From: Prauserella endophytica
GTDB lineage: Bacteria; Actinomycetota; Actinomycetes; Mycobacteriales; Pseudonocardiaceae
NCBI RefSeq assembly: GCF_005146945.1
Contig: NZ_SWMS01000015.1
Coordinates: 116,720 to 180,719 of the forward strand
DNA: 64,000 nucleotides
Direction of reading: 5' to 3'
Under the pieces are notes generated by a model that worked only from the letters and a program-made list of their open reading frames with translations, was not told the DNA's origin and ran no database searches. This document shows, one piece after another, positions 19,072-31,749 of the stretch. Positions within the stretch are counted from its first letter, which is position 1, and every line of letters begins with the position of its first letter. Both the position numbers and the translations under genes were made by a program.

Positions 19072-19563
19072 ATGGACACCGACTCACTGCGAGCCGCCTA
19101 CCGCACGCTGCTGGACGCCGCCGCCACCGTCGCCGGCTCCGCCGACCCCAGCCCGGCCCCGCCGCGCGGCGAGTGGAACGCCGACCAGATCCTGGCGCAC
19201 GTCTCACTTGTCAGCGCCACGACCATCGCCACCACCTCGGCCGTCGCCGCGGGATCGCACACGACCTACGACAACCGGCTCGCACAGGAACTCTGGACCC
19301 TGGAGCGCGTCATCGGGCTCGCGGGCGGCAACAGCGGGCTCCGGGAGCGTGTCCGCCTCCAGGGTGAGGCCCTCTGCGCGCTCGGTCCGGCGCTGAGCGA
19401 GGCCGAGCTCGACACGCTGGTGCCAACCCGGCTGCTGTCCAACTACGCGGTCCTCGTCGACCGGCCCCTGCCACTGCGGGACATCCTCGGGGGGCTGGCG
19501 GACACGGAGCTGCCGGGCCACGCGCGGCAGCTCCTCGACCTCCTGCCGGGGAGGCGCCGCTAG
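19072..19563 (+). CDS. DinB/MDMPI-like helical protein
   Basis: This 163-residue protein resembles the DinB / mycothiol-dependent maleylpyruvate isomerase N-terminal fold: an N-terminal helix (DSLRAAYRTLLDAAATV), then GEWNADQILAHVSLV with a His that often binds metal in this fold, then further helices. ATG at 19072 follows a GAGGCGAGG ribosome site; an in-frame GTG at 19045 is less likely. Such proteins often use mycothiol or bind metal, but the substrate is unknown. It stands alone between a secreted-protein gene and the convergent acyltransferase gene. Confidence 0.6.
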   Translation: MDTDSLRAAYRTLLDAAATVAGSADPSPAPPRGEWNADQILAHVSLVSATTIATTSAVAAGSHTTYDNRLAQELWTLERVIGLAGGNSGLRERVRLQGEALCALGPALSEAELDTLVPTRLLSNYAVLVDRPLPLRDILGGLADTELPGHARQLLDLLPGRRR

Positions 19564-19688
19564 AGCCCGCTTCGGAAATGGCACCGCTTTCGCCCGCGCC
19601 GTCGACCGGCGCCAACGCCGCGATGAGCGGCGGTGGTCGTGCCGGCCGGCGGGCCTGGCGTTCCGCCGCCCGCCACCCGCAACGCTCG

Positions 19689-22388
<2,700 letters not shown>

Positions 22389-22393
22389 CTCGA

Positions 22394-23566
22394 TCAGTCC
22401 CTCGGATCGTCCGGATCCAGGCCGTGCAGCGGGAACACCGCCCTGCGGGTGTCCCGGACCGCCACGTCGACGGCGTCGTCGAGCCCGTCGCCCCAGGGCG
22501 CGAACCCGGTGTCCCCGCCGTCGGTCATGCTCAGCGGCAGCTCCGCCCTCGGCGCCGCCTCGCGCACCAGGTCCGACCACTCGGCCGGCAGCGGGGTTTC
22601 CGGATCCACGTCGCGGTCGAGGACGGTCGCGATCAGGTGGGTCCACGACCGTGGCACCACGCGGATCAGCTGGTAGCCACCGCCGCCGACCGCGAGCCAC
22701 CTGCCGTCGGCGTGGGTGTCGGCGAGCTCGCGCAGCGTGCGGTAGATCGTGCGGTGACCGTCGACGGTGAGCGCCAGGTCGGCGAGCGGATCCTCCTCGT
22801 GGGAGTCGACGCCGCACTGGCTCACCAGCAGCTGCGGGCGGAACTCGGCGAGCAGCGACGGCACCACCGCGTGGAAGGCCCGCAGCCAGCCCGCGTCCTT
22901 CGTCCTCGGCGGCAACGGGATGTTCACGGCGCTGCCCTCGGCGCCCTCGACCCCGATCTCGCTGGAGTACCCGGTGCCGGGGAACAGCGTGAAGGGGTGC
23001 TGGTGCAGCGAGATCGTCAGCACGCGGGGGTCGCCGTAGAAGGCGGCCTGCACGCCGTCGCCGTGGTGCACGTCGGTGTCGACGTAGGCAATGCGGTCGA
23101 ACCCGTTGTCCAGCAGCCACGAGATGGCCACCGACAGGTCGTTGTAGACGCAGAAGCCGGACGCGCGGTCGCGCATGGCGTGGTGCAGCCCGCCCGCGAT
23201 GTTCACCGCCCGCCGGGCCTTGCCCTCGGCGATGCAGCGCGCGCCGAGCATCGTCGAGCCGACGACCAGCGACGCCGCCTCGTGCATGTTCGTGAAGATC
23301 GGGTTGTCGCTCGTGCCGAGCCCGTGCCCGACGTTCCAGCTCGCCATGGGCGCCTGCTTCACCGCTTCGAGGTACTCCGCGGCGTGCGCGCGGTACAGCT
23401 CGGCCTCGGTCGCCGGCTCGGGCACGAGCAGAGGCACGTCCTCCAGCACCCCCAGCGCGGTCGCGAGCTTGATCGTGAGGTGCAGGCGGACCGGGTTGAA
23501 GGGATGCTCGCCACCGAGGTCGTAGCCGAGCAGTGCGGGGTCCCAGACGACGGCGGAGGGCGACAT
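22394..23566 (-). CDS. acuC: Acetoin utilization protein AcuC / class I-type histone deacetylase family
   Basis: This 390-residue zinc deacetylase carries NIAGGLHHAMRDRASGFCVYND with the catalytic His pair, YVDTDVHHGDGVQ with metal ligands, and GGGGYQ near the end. AcuC removes acetyl groups from lysines of acyl-CoA synthetases and related enzymes. Start MSPSAVVWD at 23566 is chosen by family alignment; no clear ribosome site precedes it, so the mRNA may be leaderless. The upstream in-frame extension is Pro/Arg-rich and includes repeat DNA. It is followed after 5 bases by the PatA-type acetyltransferase gene, so writer and eraser are made together. Confidence 0.92.
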   Translation of the reverse strand: MSPSAVVWDPALLGYDLGGEHPFNPVRLHLTIKLATALGVLEDVPLLVPEPATEAELYRAHAAEYLEAVKQAPMASWNVGHGLGTSDNPIFTNMHEAASLVVGSTMLGARCIAEGKARRAVNIAGGLHHAMRDRASGFCVYNDLSVAISWLLDNGFDRIAYVDTDVHHGDGVQAAFYGDPRVLTISLHQHPFTLFPGTGYSSEIGVEGAEGSAVNIPLPPRTKDAGWLRAFHAVVPSLLAEFRPQLLVSQCGVDSHEEDPLADLALTVDGHRTIYRTLRELADTHADGRWLAVGGGGYQLIRVVPRSWTHLIATVLDRDVDPETPLPAEWSDLVREAAPRAELPLSMTDGGDTGFAPWGDGLDDAVDVAVRDTRRAVFPLHGLDPDDPRD

Positions 23567-23579
23567 AAGAGGAGGGTAG

Positions 23580-23653
23580 CCGCGCGGAGCGCGTCCTTGG
23601 GGGGTGGCGGCCGGGTGACGGGAGGGCATACCGCCGCGCAGAACACGTCCTTG
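23580..23653. repeat. Imperfect direct repeat, 54-base period
   Basis: CCGCGCGGAGCGCGTCCTTG at 23580-23599 recurs as CCGCGCAGAACACGTCCTTG at 23634-23653 (17 of 20 bases equal), and both copies are followed by G-rich DNA of similar pattern. The repeat lies in the 126-base gap between the acuC start and the rhodanese stop. It may be an old duplication or part of a dispersed intergenic family. No protein signal is present there. Confidence 0.6.
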
Positions 23654-23692
23654 CGGGGCCGGGGGTGGGCGACGGGTGGGCGCAGCCGGGTA

Positions 23693-24541
23693 CTAGCCGG
23701 GTTCGGGACCGGTCGCCGCGGGCCTCGCTGGGTCGGCCGACCAGTTCGACCACGACCCCGTGTACAGCGCGGCGGGCTCACTCCTGCCCGCGACCTCCAG
23801 CGCCAGCACGATCGAGCTGGCGGTGATCCCGGAGCCGCAGTAGGCCCCCACCGGCACGCCGTCACCCACGCCGAGCGCCGCGAAGTGCTCGGCGAGCTCC
23901 TCCGGCGAACGCCAGCGCCCGTCGGTCCCGACGTGTGCGGCGAACGGGGCGTTGCGGGCGCCCGGGATGTGGCCCGCGCGCGGGTCGATGGGCTCCGTCT
24001 CGCCCGTGTAGCGCTGCGGTGCCCTCGCGTCGAGCAGCACGCCCTCGCGGGCGAGCGCCGCGGCGGCGTCGGCGTCCAGCACGGGCAGGCCGCCGGGGCG
24101 GACCTCGAGGTCGCCCTCAGACGGCTCCGGCTCCTCGGTCGTGACGGGCCTGCCCTCGGCCTCCCACACGGCGAAGCCGCCGTCCAGCACGGCGACCTGG
24201 GCGTGGCCTGCCCAGCGCAGCAGCCACCATGCCCGCGCGGCCACCGACGAGTCGCCGTCGTCGTAGGCGACGACAAGGTGCCCCTCGCGCACCCCGGCGG
24301 CGCGCAGCACCCGCTGCAGCGCGGCCGGGTCCGGCAGCGGGTGCCTGCCGCCCGGCCCCGGTGGGGCCGCGAGCTCCGAGTCCACGTCGACGTACACGGC
24401 GCCAGGCACATGCCCGGCCAGGTAGGACTCCGCACCCGGCGGGCCGGTGAGGCGCCAGCGCACGTCGAGCACCGTGGGGCGGTCCCCCTCGGGCGCGTCG
24501 AGCAGATCCGCGAGTTCGGCTGTCGTGATGACGGAACGCAT
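23693..24541 (-). CDS. Sulfurtransferase, two rhodanese domains
   Basis: This 282-residue protein has tandem rhodanese domains: an inactive N-terminal one (about residues 5-130, AGHVPGAVYVDVD) and a catalytic C-terminal one (about 155-275, RAGHIPGARNAPF) with the active-site Cys in YCGSGITAS. It transfers sulfur from thiosulfate or 3-mercaptopyruvate to an acceptor. The CGSG-type loop is common in the 3-mercaptopyruvate/thiosulfate group (SseA/CysA-like). GGAGGA lies 9 bases before ATG 24541; a longer frame exists but lacks support. It diverges from ideR. Confidence 0.9.
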   Translation of the reverse strand: MRSVITTAELADLLDAPEGDRPTVLDVRWRLTGPPGAESYLAGHVPGAVYVDVDSELAAPPGPGGRHPLPDPAALQRVLRAAGVREGHLVVAYDDGDSSVAARAWWLLRWAGHAQVAVLDGGFAVWEAEGRPVTTEEPEPSEGDLEVRPGGLPVLDADAAAALAREGVLLDARAPQRYTGETEPIDPRAGHIPGARNAPFAAHVGTDGRWRSPEELAEHFAALGVGDGVPVGAYCGSGITASSIVLALEVAGRSEPAALYTGSWSNWSADPARPAATGPEPG

Positions 24542-24678
24542 GCGGTCATCCTCCTCCGGGCCCGGCCGGTCACGCACCGTGGGCGGCCCGCTGACCAGCG
24601 GGCCGTCGTTACGTGATCGCCTGCCGTAACTGTCGGGCACAACGACTACCATGAGCAACGCGAACAAAGGGGACAGGC

Positions 24679-25374
24679 GTGAACGATCTCATCGACACCA
24701 CCGAGATGTACTTGCGCACCATCTACGAGCTCGAGGAAGAGGGTGTCGTGCCGCTGCGCGCGCGAATCGCGGAGCGGTTGCAGCAGAGCGGCCCGACCGT
24801 GAGCCAGACGGTGGCGCGTATGGAGCGTGACGGGCTGGTGGTGGTGGCCGACGACCGGCACCTCCAGCTGACGGACCACGGCCGGGAGCTGGCCATCGCC
24901 GTGATGCGCAAGCACCGCCTCGCCGAGCGGCTGCTCGTGGACGTCATCGGCCTGGAGTGGGAGCACGTGCACAACGAGGCGTGCCGCTGGGAGCACGTCA
25001 TGAGCGAGGCCGTCGAGCGCAAGCTCGTGCAGCTGCTCGACCACCCGACCACCTCTCCGTACGGCAACCCGATCCCCGGCCTCGACAAGCTGGGCGAGGG
25101 CGAGCCCGCGCCGCCGGCCGAGGCCGACCTGGTGCGACTGGACGAGGTGGCCCGCTCGGGCGGAGGCAAGGTCGAGATCCGGCGCATCGCCGAGCACGTG
25201 CAGCTCGACGAGTCGCTGATGACCGAGCTGAAGTCCGTGGGCATCGTGCCCGGCCAGACCGTGCACGTCGGCAAGATCAACGGCGGTGGCTCCACCGTCG
25301 AGGTCTCCGACGACCACAACTCGGCACAGGTCTCGGCGTCGGTGCTGCACGCCGTGCTGGCTCAGGCCCGGTGA
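24679..25374 (+). CDS. ideR: Iron-dependent transcriptional repressor IdeR (DtxR family)
   Basis: This 231-residue protein has the full domain set of IdeR: winged helix (about 1-73), metal-binding and dimer domain (74-140) and SH3-like domain (about 150-231). All metal ligands are present at the known numbers: Met10, Cys102, Glu105 and His106 for the primary site, His79, Glu83 and His98 for the ancillary site. It therefore should bind Fe(II) and repress siderophore genes. The start is GTG, preceded by AAAGGGGA. The galK start overlaps its stop (GTGA). No IdeR box was seen in the window. Confidence 0.96.
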   Translation: MNDLIDTTEMYLRTIYELEEEGVVPLRARIAERLQQSGPTVSQTVARMERDGLVVVADDRHLQLTDHGRELAIAVMRKHRLAERLLVDVIGLEWEHVHNEACRWEHVMSEAVERKLVQLLDHPTTSPYGNPIPGLDKLGEGEPAPPAEADLVRLDEVARSGGGKVEIRRIAEHVQLDESLMTELKSVGIVPGQTVHVGKINGGGSTVEVSDDHNSAQVSASVLHAVLAQAR

Positions 25375-26543
25375 CCTCTGCCGAAGCGGCAGCCGGCGCG
25401 TTCCGCACCCTGCACGGCACCGAGCCGTGCGGTGTGTGGTCGGCGCCTGGCCGGGTCAACCTGATCGGCGAGCACACCGACTACAACGACGGCTTCGTGC
25501 TGCCGTTCGCCCTGCCCCATCGCCTCGCCGCCGCGGGTTCCCCGCGCGACGACAAGGTTCTCACCCTGGCGACGCTCGGTTCCGACGGCCGCATCCAGCA
25601 GGCCGACCCCGTGCGGATCCCGGACCTGTGCCCCGGCGAGCCCGACGGCTGGGCCGCCTACCCTGCCGGTGTCGCGTGGGTGCTGCGCGAGCACGGCATC
25701 GACGGCGGCGCCGATCTGGTGATCGCGGGTGACGTGCCCACGGGCGCGGGCCTGTCGTCGTCGGCCGCGATCGAGTGCGCCGTCGCGCTGGCCCTTCTGG
25801 GCCTCGCGGGCCACGGCGACCCGGACCGGGCCCGCCGCGCCGAGATCGCCCGCTGGGCACAGCGCGCCGAGAACGAGTTCGTCGGCGTGCCGACCGGCGT
25901 GCTCGACCAGACCGCGTCGCTGTGCTGCGTCGAGGGCCACGTGCTGTTCCTCGACGTGCGTTCCGGCGAAAGCGAGCAGGTCCCCTTCGACGCCGAGGGC
26001 GCCGGCCTGCGCGTACTCGTGATCGACACCCGCGTCAAGCACGCGCACGGCGAGTCCGGCTACGGCGAGCGCAGGCGGGGCACCGAGCGGGCCGCCGAGC
26101 TGCTCGGCGTCGAGGCGCTGCGCGAGGTCACCGGCGACGGCCTGTCGTCGGCGCTCGGCACGCTCCCCGCCGAGTTGGCGCCTCTCGTGCGCCACGTCGT
26201 CACCGAGAACGACCGCGTGGTCGAGGTCGCCCGGCTCCTGCGAGAAGGCCGGATGGCCGACATCGGCCCGGTGCTCGACGCCTCGCACGTCAGCATGCGC
26301 GACGACTACCGCATCTCGTGTCCCGAGCTCGACCTCGCCGTCGACTCCGCCCGCGAGGCGGGTGCACTCGGCGCCCGCATGACCGGCGGTGGCTTCGGCG
26401 GCTCGGCGATCGCGCTCGTCCGCGACACCGACCAGCAGGCCGTGGAGAACGCGGTCAACGCGGCGTTCGAGCAGGCCGGGTACCGCAAGCCACGGCTGTT
26501 CACCGCGGTCCCCTCGGCGGGCGCGGGCCAGGACCGACCCTGA
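25371..26543 (+). CDS. galK: Galactokinase
   Basis: This 390-residue GHMP kinase phosphorylates galactose in the Leloir pathway. The galactokinase signature [15 protein letters not shown] (about 25-39), the phosphate loop [13 protein letters not shown] (about 123-135) and the late [13 protein letters not shown] are all present. The GTG start overlaps the ideR stop by 4 bases, so galK translation is probably coupled to ideR. A galE gene follows after 225 bases. No galT is seen in the window. The length is normal for the family. Confidence 0.96.
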   Translation: MTSAEAAAGAFRTLHGTEPCGVWSAPGRVNLIGEHTDYNDGFVLPFALPHRLAAAGSPRDDKVLTLATLGSDGRIQQADPVRIPDLCPGEPDGWAAYPAGVAWVLREHGIDGGADLVIAGDVPTGAGLSSSAAIECAVALALLGLAGHGDPDRARRAEIARWAQRAENEFVGVPTGVLDQTASLCCVEGHVLFLDVRSGESEQVPFDAEGAGLRVLVIDTRVKHAHGESGYGERRRGTERAAELLGVEALREVTGDGLSSALGTLPAELAPLVRHVVTENDRVVEVARLLREGRMADIGPVLDASHVSMRDDYRISCPELDLAVDSAREAGALGARMTGGGFGGSAIALVRDTDQQAVENAVNAAFEQAGYRKPRLFTAVPSAGAGQDRP

Positions 26544-26768
26544 TCCCTGCCCGCCACGGGCGGGGTGCACACTGTGCTCCGTGCCCGCGTCCGGCGATCC
26601 CCGGTGGCGGGTGTCACCATCGGGAAAGCCCACACCGGCACCCCCGTTCCAGGAACCGGCCGGGCACAGCGGCACACCAGCCCGCGCTCAGCTTCGGCAC
26701 AGGCCCCGCTCGTGGCGTGGCCGCCGAGCACCCCGATCCGTAGTCGCAACGAGGAAGGCCCCGAGCAG

Positions 26769-27773
26769 ATGCCCACCGACGCGGCACCGTCCGCCAAGCC
26801 CATGAAACTGGTCGTCACGGGTGGAGCCGGCTACATCGGCAGCGTGTGCGCGGCCCGGCTCGTCGAGGCCGGCCACGCCGTCACCGTCGTCGACGACCTG
26901 TCCACCGGCCACGAGGACGCCGTGCCCGAGGGCGCGGAGTTCATCCGCGGCGACGCGGCCGAGGTCGCCGAAACGTTGCTGGCTCAGGGTTTCGACGGTG
27001 TGCTGCACTTCGCGGCGAAGTCGCTCGTCGGCGAGTCGATGCAGGACCCCGGTACCTACTGGCGCGGCAACGTGCTCACCTCCCTCCGGTTGCTCGACGC
27101 GATGCGCACCCACGGCACGCCGCGCCTCGTCTTCTCCTCCACGGCCGCGACCTACGGCGAACCCGACACGAGCCCCATCCGGGAGACCGCGCCCACCCGG
27201 CCAACCAACACCTACGGTGCGACCAAGCTCGCCATCGACCACGCGATCACCAGCTACGCGCGGGCCCACGGGCTCGCCGCGGTGAGCCTGCGCTACTTCA
27301 ACGTCGCGGGTGCGTACGGGCGCTACGGTGAGCGACACGCCACCGAGACGCACCTGATCCCGCTCGTGCTGCAGGTCGCCACCGGCGACCGTGCCCAGGC
27401 GCAGATCTACGGCGACGACTACCCCACCGACGACGGCACAGCGGTCCGCGACTACATCCACGTCACCGACCTCGCCGACGCCCACCTGCTGGCGGTGGAG
27501 CACGCCCGCGCCGGCGAGCACCAGATCTACAACCTGGGCAACGGCACCGGTTTCTCGGTGCGCCAGGTGATCGAGGCCTGCCGAGAGGTGACCGGCCACC
27601 CGATCCCCGCCGTGGTCGGACAGCGCCGGCCGGGTGACCCGGCGGTGCTGGTGGCCTCGAGCGAGGGCGCCAGGACCGCGCTGGGCTGGAAGCCAGAGCG
27701 CGCTGACCTCACCGGGATGGTCGCCGACGCGTGGCGGTTCACCCAGGACCGCAGGGCGGCGAACCCCGCGTAG
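26769..27773 (+). CDS. galE: UDP-glucose 4-epimerase
   Basis: This 334-residue extended SDR interconverts UDP-galactose and UDP-glucose. The NAD motif GGAGYIGS, the catalytic SSTAATYG Ser and YGATK Tyr/Lys, and the [11 protein letters not shown] segment are all typical of GalE. ATG at 26769 follows GAGGAAGG by 10 bases; an internal ATG at 26802 (MKLVVTGG) would also fit the family. The 225-base leader after galK holds no gene; it may carry a separate promoter, which I could not identify. The 3' end overlaps the convergent DUF4192 gene by 35 bases. Confidence 0.95.
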   Translation: MPTDAAPSAKPMKLVVTGGAGYIGSVCAARLVEAGHAVTVVDDLSTGHEDAVPEGAEFIRGDAAEVAETLLAQGFDGVLHFAAKSLVGESMQDPGTYWRGNVLTSLRLLDAMRTHGTPRLVFSSTAATYGEPDTSPIRETAPTRPTNTYGATKLAIDHAITSYARAHGLAAVSLRYFNVAGAYGRYGERHATETHLIPLVLQVATGDRAQAQIYGDDYPTDDGTAVRDYIHVTDLADAHLLAVEHARAGEHQIYNLGNGTGFSVRQVIEACREVTGHPIPAVVGQRRPGDPAVLVASSEGARTALGWKPERADLTGMVADAWRFTQDRRAANPA

Positions 27774-28839
27774 GCGGCTCTTCGCCGTCCTCAGGCCCCC
27801 ACAACGGAGAGGCATCGCACGTGCCGCCGAGCCTGGCGAGCTTCGCGGGCGGCATCGCGTGGGCCAGCGCCTGCCCCAGCAGGCCGGCCAGGACATGTTC
27901 GGGATGGGCATCCAGCGCCCTCTCGACGGCCATGCCGGCCAGCGGCCCGTCTCCCCTCACGTAGGCCGAATAGGCGAGCAGGCTCGCCACCTGCGCGCGC
28001 TCCGGCTTCGGCGTGGCCCGCACGAGAGCGAGCCACAGCCGCTCCGCCGTGGCCGCGCGCGGGCCGCCCGGCGGCAGCGCTGTCGCGAGACAGGCGTCCC
28101 TGACGTCGGCGAGCTCGAGTGCGATGGCCAGCTCGGCGATCTCCTGGTCGGAGAACGTCAGCTCGCCGCGGGCGGCTCTCGCCAGCGCTGCCCGCACCGC
28201 CGCGAAGGCACGCCCGAGCAGTTCGGGACCCGGCTCGGCCGTCACACCGAGCAGGTCGACCGCGACGTCGAGCAGCGCTGCCCTGCGAGCCAGCGCCGGC
28301 TCGTCGTCGGGAGCCAGCTGCTCCGCCATCTCCTCCCTGCTGCCGAAGGTGACCAGGCCCGCGTGCGCGGACACGGCCGCCATGACGGACGAGGCCGGGT
28401 CGGGTAGCCGTCCGCCACAGCCCGGTTGGTCGTAGCAACGCCACTCCGCTCCCTCGCGGATCTCCGGTACCCACAGCGCGTGCACGAGCGGGATGCCGCG
28501 TTCGCCGAGGACGGCGGTGAGGGTGTCGACCAACGTGGCGTACGGCGGCCCGGTGCCCTGTTCCGGCGGGTCCCCGCCGACGACGGCGATGGTGACGCCG
28601 CCGGGTTCCCCGGCCAGCAGGGGTTGTTCGAGCTGGAGCGCGAGATCGGTCTCGCAGCCCGGTTCGGGCAGGTCCGCGCGGAGCACGCAGCCGACGCGGT
28701 TGGCGGCGGATCCACTGTGGACGACCGCGAGGATCGAGTCGGCGGGCCGGAACCCGATGAGGTGCGGGAGCGCCGCGAGCAGTTGCCCCGGCGCGCGGAG
28801 GTCGACCGTGGTGGTGCCGGTCGTGGATGAGGTGGTCAT
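27739..28839 (-). CDS. DUF4192 domain protein
   Basis: This 366-residue cytoplasmic protein belongs to the actinobacterial DUF4192 family: the N-terminus ([29 protein letters not shown]) and the late [35 protein letters not shown] segment are characteristic. No catalytic motif is known. Two cysteines (CYDQPGCGG) near residue 140 are usual in the family. ATG at 28839 is chosen since the upstream extension is only a poly-Pro stretch derived from G-rich DNA. It overlaps galE tail to tail. Confidence 0.85.
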   Translation of the reverse strand: MTTSSTTGTTTVDLRAPGQLLAALPHLIGFRPADSILAVVHSGSAANRVGCVLRADLPEPGCETDLALQLEQPLLAGEPGGVTIAVVGGDPPEQGTGPPYATLVDTLTAVLGERGIPLVHALWVPEIREGAEWRCYDQPGCGGRLPDPASSVMAAVSAHAGLVTFGSREEMAEQLAPDDEPALARRAALLDVAVDLLGVTAEPGPELLGRAFAAVRAALARAARGELTFSDQEIAELAIALELADVRDACLATALPPGGPRAATAERLWLALVRATPKPERAQVASLLAYSAYVRGDGPLAGMAVERALDAHPEHVLAGLLGQALAHAMPPAKLARLGGTCDASPLWGPEDGEEPPTRGSPPCGPG

Positions 28840-28855
28840 GAGTCCACGATGGCGT

Positions 28856-28882
28856 GGGGAGGGTGGGGGTGGCGGGGGTGGG
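28856..28882 (+). other. G-quadruplex-forming tract
   Basis: Five runs of three to five guanines separated by one to four bases (GGGGAGGGTGGGGGTGGC, then GGGGGTGGG) lie 17 bases upstream of the DUF4192 start. The G-rich strand is the plus strand, which is the template for the leftward gene. Further G runs continue to about 28906. The rest of the gap up to 28999 holds no gene. Confidence 0.6.
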
Positions 28883-28999
28883 AGGAATCTGTGGACGGGT
28901 GGGGGTGAGTTGAACAAGGGAGCCGGAGGGGCGGCGGTGGAACGGGTTGGTGTCGGTGGGCGGGGCTATGGTGGTGCGGGCCCCGCCCGCCGACCGCGC

Positions 29000-30769
29000 T
29001 CAGAACGCCCCGCGCAGGGCCGCCTTCCCGCCCACCACCGGCAGGTCCACCGTCGTGTTCCGCACGTCGATCGCCAGCCCCGCACCGGGCTTCGGGCGCA
29101 ACGTGAAGTCGTGGTCGCTCGACAGCAGCACGAACTCGAGGCGGTGTCCCTCGGCGAGCACGTAGTCGTCCGGCTGGAGGTCGAACGACACGTCGTACGC
29201 CACCCCGGGCCGGATCGGCTTGGTACGCCACGCACTCGTGCGGTTCTGCGGGTCGGTCCAGCCGCGGGTGATCACGTTCGACGTGCCGTCGGGCGCCCGG
29301 TCCACCAGCACGCCGGTGATGTTCGCGGCGGGCCGGTCGAAGGCGACCTTCAAGTCGACCGACGCCGTTCCGCTCAACCGCACGGGTTTCCGCGCCGGAC
29401 CGGTGGCATAGGCGAGCCGGTTGGCCGACGACGGCGCGTCGACGAGCTGCTCGACGGTCTTGGTCGCGTCGTCGGTGAGCCGCTCGACGACGGGCCTCCC
29501 CCGCAGCGGGCCGGACACGTCGAGACCGCCGCGGGCGGAGCCGCCCGGCCTCGGGTACACCGTGACGTCCCGGGTGCCGGGAGCCGGCCAGTCCGCCTCG
29601 TCGGCCCACGACAGGTCCTCGCGCTGCACCGTGGACCTCGGCTCGTCCTCGATCCCGTTGTCGACGCCGTACAGGTAGTGGGAGAACCAGCGGTTGAGGG
29701 TGCGCAGCCATTCCTGCTGGCGCAGCCCGTACGGGTCGGCGTGGCCAGACTGGTGCCACCAGATCTTGCGCTCGACGCCCGCCTTCGCGAGCGCCTCGTA
29801 CCACCTGGCCGCCTGGCTCGTGGTGACGTTCCAGTCGTTGAGGCCGTGCACAACGAGCACCGAGGCACGCACGTCACGGGCGTCGTCGAGGTAGTTGCGC
29901 TCGTGCCAGAAGGCGCTGTAGTCGCCGGTGACGCGGTCCTGCTCCCGGGCGAGCTCGTCGATCACCGGACGGCAGATCTCGCGGTCGGCGCGCGTGTAGA
30001 CGTACTCGGCGAGCACGTCCGCGTCTTCGCCCTGGAAACCGCCGGGGGCCACTACGGCACCGTCCTCGCGGTAGTAGTCGTACCAGTCCGAGATCGCCGC
30101 GATCGGCACGATCGTCTCGAGTCCCTCGACGCCGGTGCTCGCGACCGCGTTGGGCAGGGTTCCGTTGTAGGACACGCCCATCATGGCCGTCTTGCCGGTG
30201 GTCCAGTCCGCCGCGACGGGAGTGCCCTCGGCGTTCCTGGCCTTCGCCCGCCCACCCAGCCAGTCCACGACGGACTTCGCGCCGATCGTCTCGTTCTCGC
30301 CGCCGGTCGTGGGGCAGCCGGTGGAGGCGCCGCTGCCGAGCGACTCGGCGTAGACGACGGCGAACCCGCGCGAGACGAGGTACTGCTCGTAGCGCCAGGT
30401 GATCTGCGGCTTCGGCTTGCCGTGCCCGTCCGGGACGTACAGCTCCACGTCGACGTTGTGGTTGGCGACGTCGTTGCCGCCCGCGTAGTACGGGCTCGCC
30501 TGGTAGACCACCGGCACACGCAGGCCGTGCTCGGTGGCTCTCGGCCGGACGATCTCGACGTGCACCTCGTCGTCGGCGCCGTCGCGGTCACTGTCCACGG
30601 GCGCCGTCACCCAGAGGCTCTCCCGCACGACGTCGGCGGGGTCGAACACCGGCTGCGCCTGCCCGTCCTCGAACACCGGTCCCGGCGGAGGCTCCGCCTG
30701 CGCCGCGGCGGGAACCAGCGGCATCGCGATGACGGCGGTGAGCAGGACGGCGAGGCGTGCGACTCTCAC
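29000..30769 (-). CDS. Secreted S15/CocE-family peptidase (Xaa-Pro dipeptidyl-peptidase-like)
   Basis: This 589-residue alpha/beta hydrolase has a signal peptide (MRVARLAVLLTAVIAMPLVP, cleavage near AQA at 23-25). The nucleophile Ser is in GVSYNGT, the acid in VHGLNDWNV and the His in HQSGHADP. A C-terminal jelly-roll domain starts near residue 430 (PARKPVRLSGTASVDLKVAFD). X-Pro dipeptidyl-peptidases and cocaine esterases share this layout. A broad YYREDGAVVAPGGFQGEDADVL helical insert forms the lid. Cleavage of N-terminal Xaa-Pro dipeptides outside the cell is likely; the exact substrate is not certain. Confidence 0.9.
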   Translation of the reverse strand: MRVARLAVLLTAVIAMPLVPAAAQAEPPPGPVFEDGQAQPVFDPADVVRESLWVTAPVDSDRDGADDEVHVEIVRPRATEHGLRVPVVYQASPYYAGGNDVANHNVDVELYVPDGHGKPKPQITWRYEQYLVSRGFAVVYAESLGSGASTGCPTTGGENETIGAKSVVDWLGGRAKARNAEGTPVAADWTTGKTAMMGVSYNGTLPNAVASTGVEGLETIVPIAAISDWYDYYREDGAVVAPGGFQGEDADVLAEYVYTRADREICRPVIDELAREQDRVTGDYSAFWHERNYLDDARDVRASVLVVHGLNDWNVTTSQAARWYEALAKAGVERKIWWHQSGHADPYGLRQQEWLRTLNRWFSHYLYGVDNGIEDEPRSTVQREDLSWADEADWPAPGTRDVTVYPRPGGSARGGLDVSGPLRGRPVVERLTDDATKTVEQLVDAPSSANRLAYATGPARKPVRLSGTASVDLKVAFDRPAANITGVLVDRAPDGTSNVITRGWTDPQNRTSAWRTKPIRPGVAYDVSFDLQPDDYVLAEGHRLEFVLLSSDHDFTLRPKPGAGLAIDVRNTTVDLPVVGGKAALRGAF

Positions 30770-30919
30770 GGTGCCCCCAGTCGGTCGGCGATCGGAGTGG
30801 TTCGACCTTTCCGGCGCCGTCCCACGGTGTCAAGGAAGCCGGTGCAGATCCCGACGAAAGGCTGTGCGCGAAGGGATCGCACCCCGATTTTCGGTGGCGC
30901 GCACTGGGACGATCGGAGC

Positions 30920-31672
30920 ATGTCTCGTTCGTTCGACGATCTGGTGGCCGAGGCCGCGACCGCTCCGGTCGACGGCTGGGATTTCTCGTGGCTTGACGGG
31001 CGGGCCACCGAGCAGCGCCCGTACTGGGGGTACCAACGGCGGCTGGGCCTGCGCCTGGCCAGGGCATCGGCGGCACTGGACCTCCAGACCGGCGGTGGCG
31101 AGGTCCTGGCCGGCGCGCCGAGATTCCCACCGGTGATGGTGGCGACGGAGTCGTGGCCACCGAACGTGGCCGCGGCGGCGACCTCCCTGCGGCCGCGGGG
31201 CGTGGTCGTCGTCGAGGCCTCGGACGAGCCGCCGCTGCCGTTCACCGACGCGGCGTTCGATCTGGTGACCAGCCGTCATCCGGCCACGGTGTGGTGGGCG
31301 GAGATCGCGAGGGTGCTGCGGCCGGGTGGAACGTACTTCGCCCAGCACGTGGGCCCGGGCACCATGTGGGAGCTGGTGGAGTACTTCCTCGGCCCGCAAC
31401 CGGAGGCACGCCGGAAACGACACCCCGAGCGGGAGGCCGCTGAGGCGCGTGCCGCCGGCCTGGAGATCGTGGACGTGCGGTCCGCGCGGCTGCGCGCGGA
31501 GTTCTTCGACATCGGCGCCGTGGTCTTCTTTCTGCGCAAGGTGATCTGGACGGTGCCCGGCTTCACCGTGGACGCCTACCTCGGGCGGCTGCGCGAACTG
31601 CACGAGCTGATCCGGCGGGACGGCGTGTTCGTCGCCCACTCGACGCGCACCCTGATCGAGGCGAGGAGATGA
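30920..31672 (+). CDS. Class I SAM-dependent methyltransferase
   Basis: This 250-residue protein has a Rossmann-like methyltransferase core: LDLQTGGGEVLA replaces the usual DxGxGxG motif I, VVVVEASDEPPLPF fits motif II and post-II, and VTSRHPATVWWAEIARVLRPGG fits motifs IV-V. The SAM loop (TGGGE) is well conserved. The N-terminal WDFSWLDGRATEQRPYWGYQR segment is typical of a small actinobacterial family. The substrate is unknown. It is divergent from the secreted peptidase gene; the 150-base gap shows no clear regulatory motif. Confidence 0.82.
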   Translation: MSRSFDDLVAEAATAPVDGWDFSWLDGRATEQRPYWGYQRRLGLRLARASAALDLQTGGGEVLAGAPRFPPVMVATESWPPNVAAAATSLRPRGVVVVEASDEPPLPFTDAAFDLVTSRHPATVWWAEIARVLRPGGTYFAQHVGPGTMWELVEYFLGPQPEARRKRHPEREAAEARAAGLEIVDVRSARLRAEFFDIGAVVFFLRKVIWTVPGFTVDAYLGRLRELHELIRRDGVFVAHSTRTLIEARR

Positions 31673-31749
31673 CGAACTGAGAACGCGGTGTGACCGATGT
31701 TCACGCCGAGTTGACGGTCAACCTACCGATCGGGTGATTCTCTGGTCTG

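Noticed and set aside
19564..19688. A possible tRNA or small RNA between the DinB-like and acetyltransferase genes
   Set aside because: No anticodon arm, T-loop or CCA-end pattern could be found; the region looks like a plain convergent gap.
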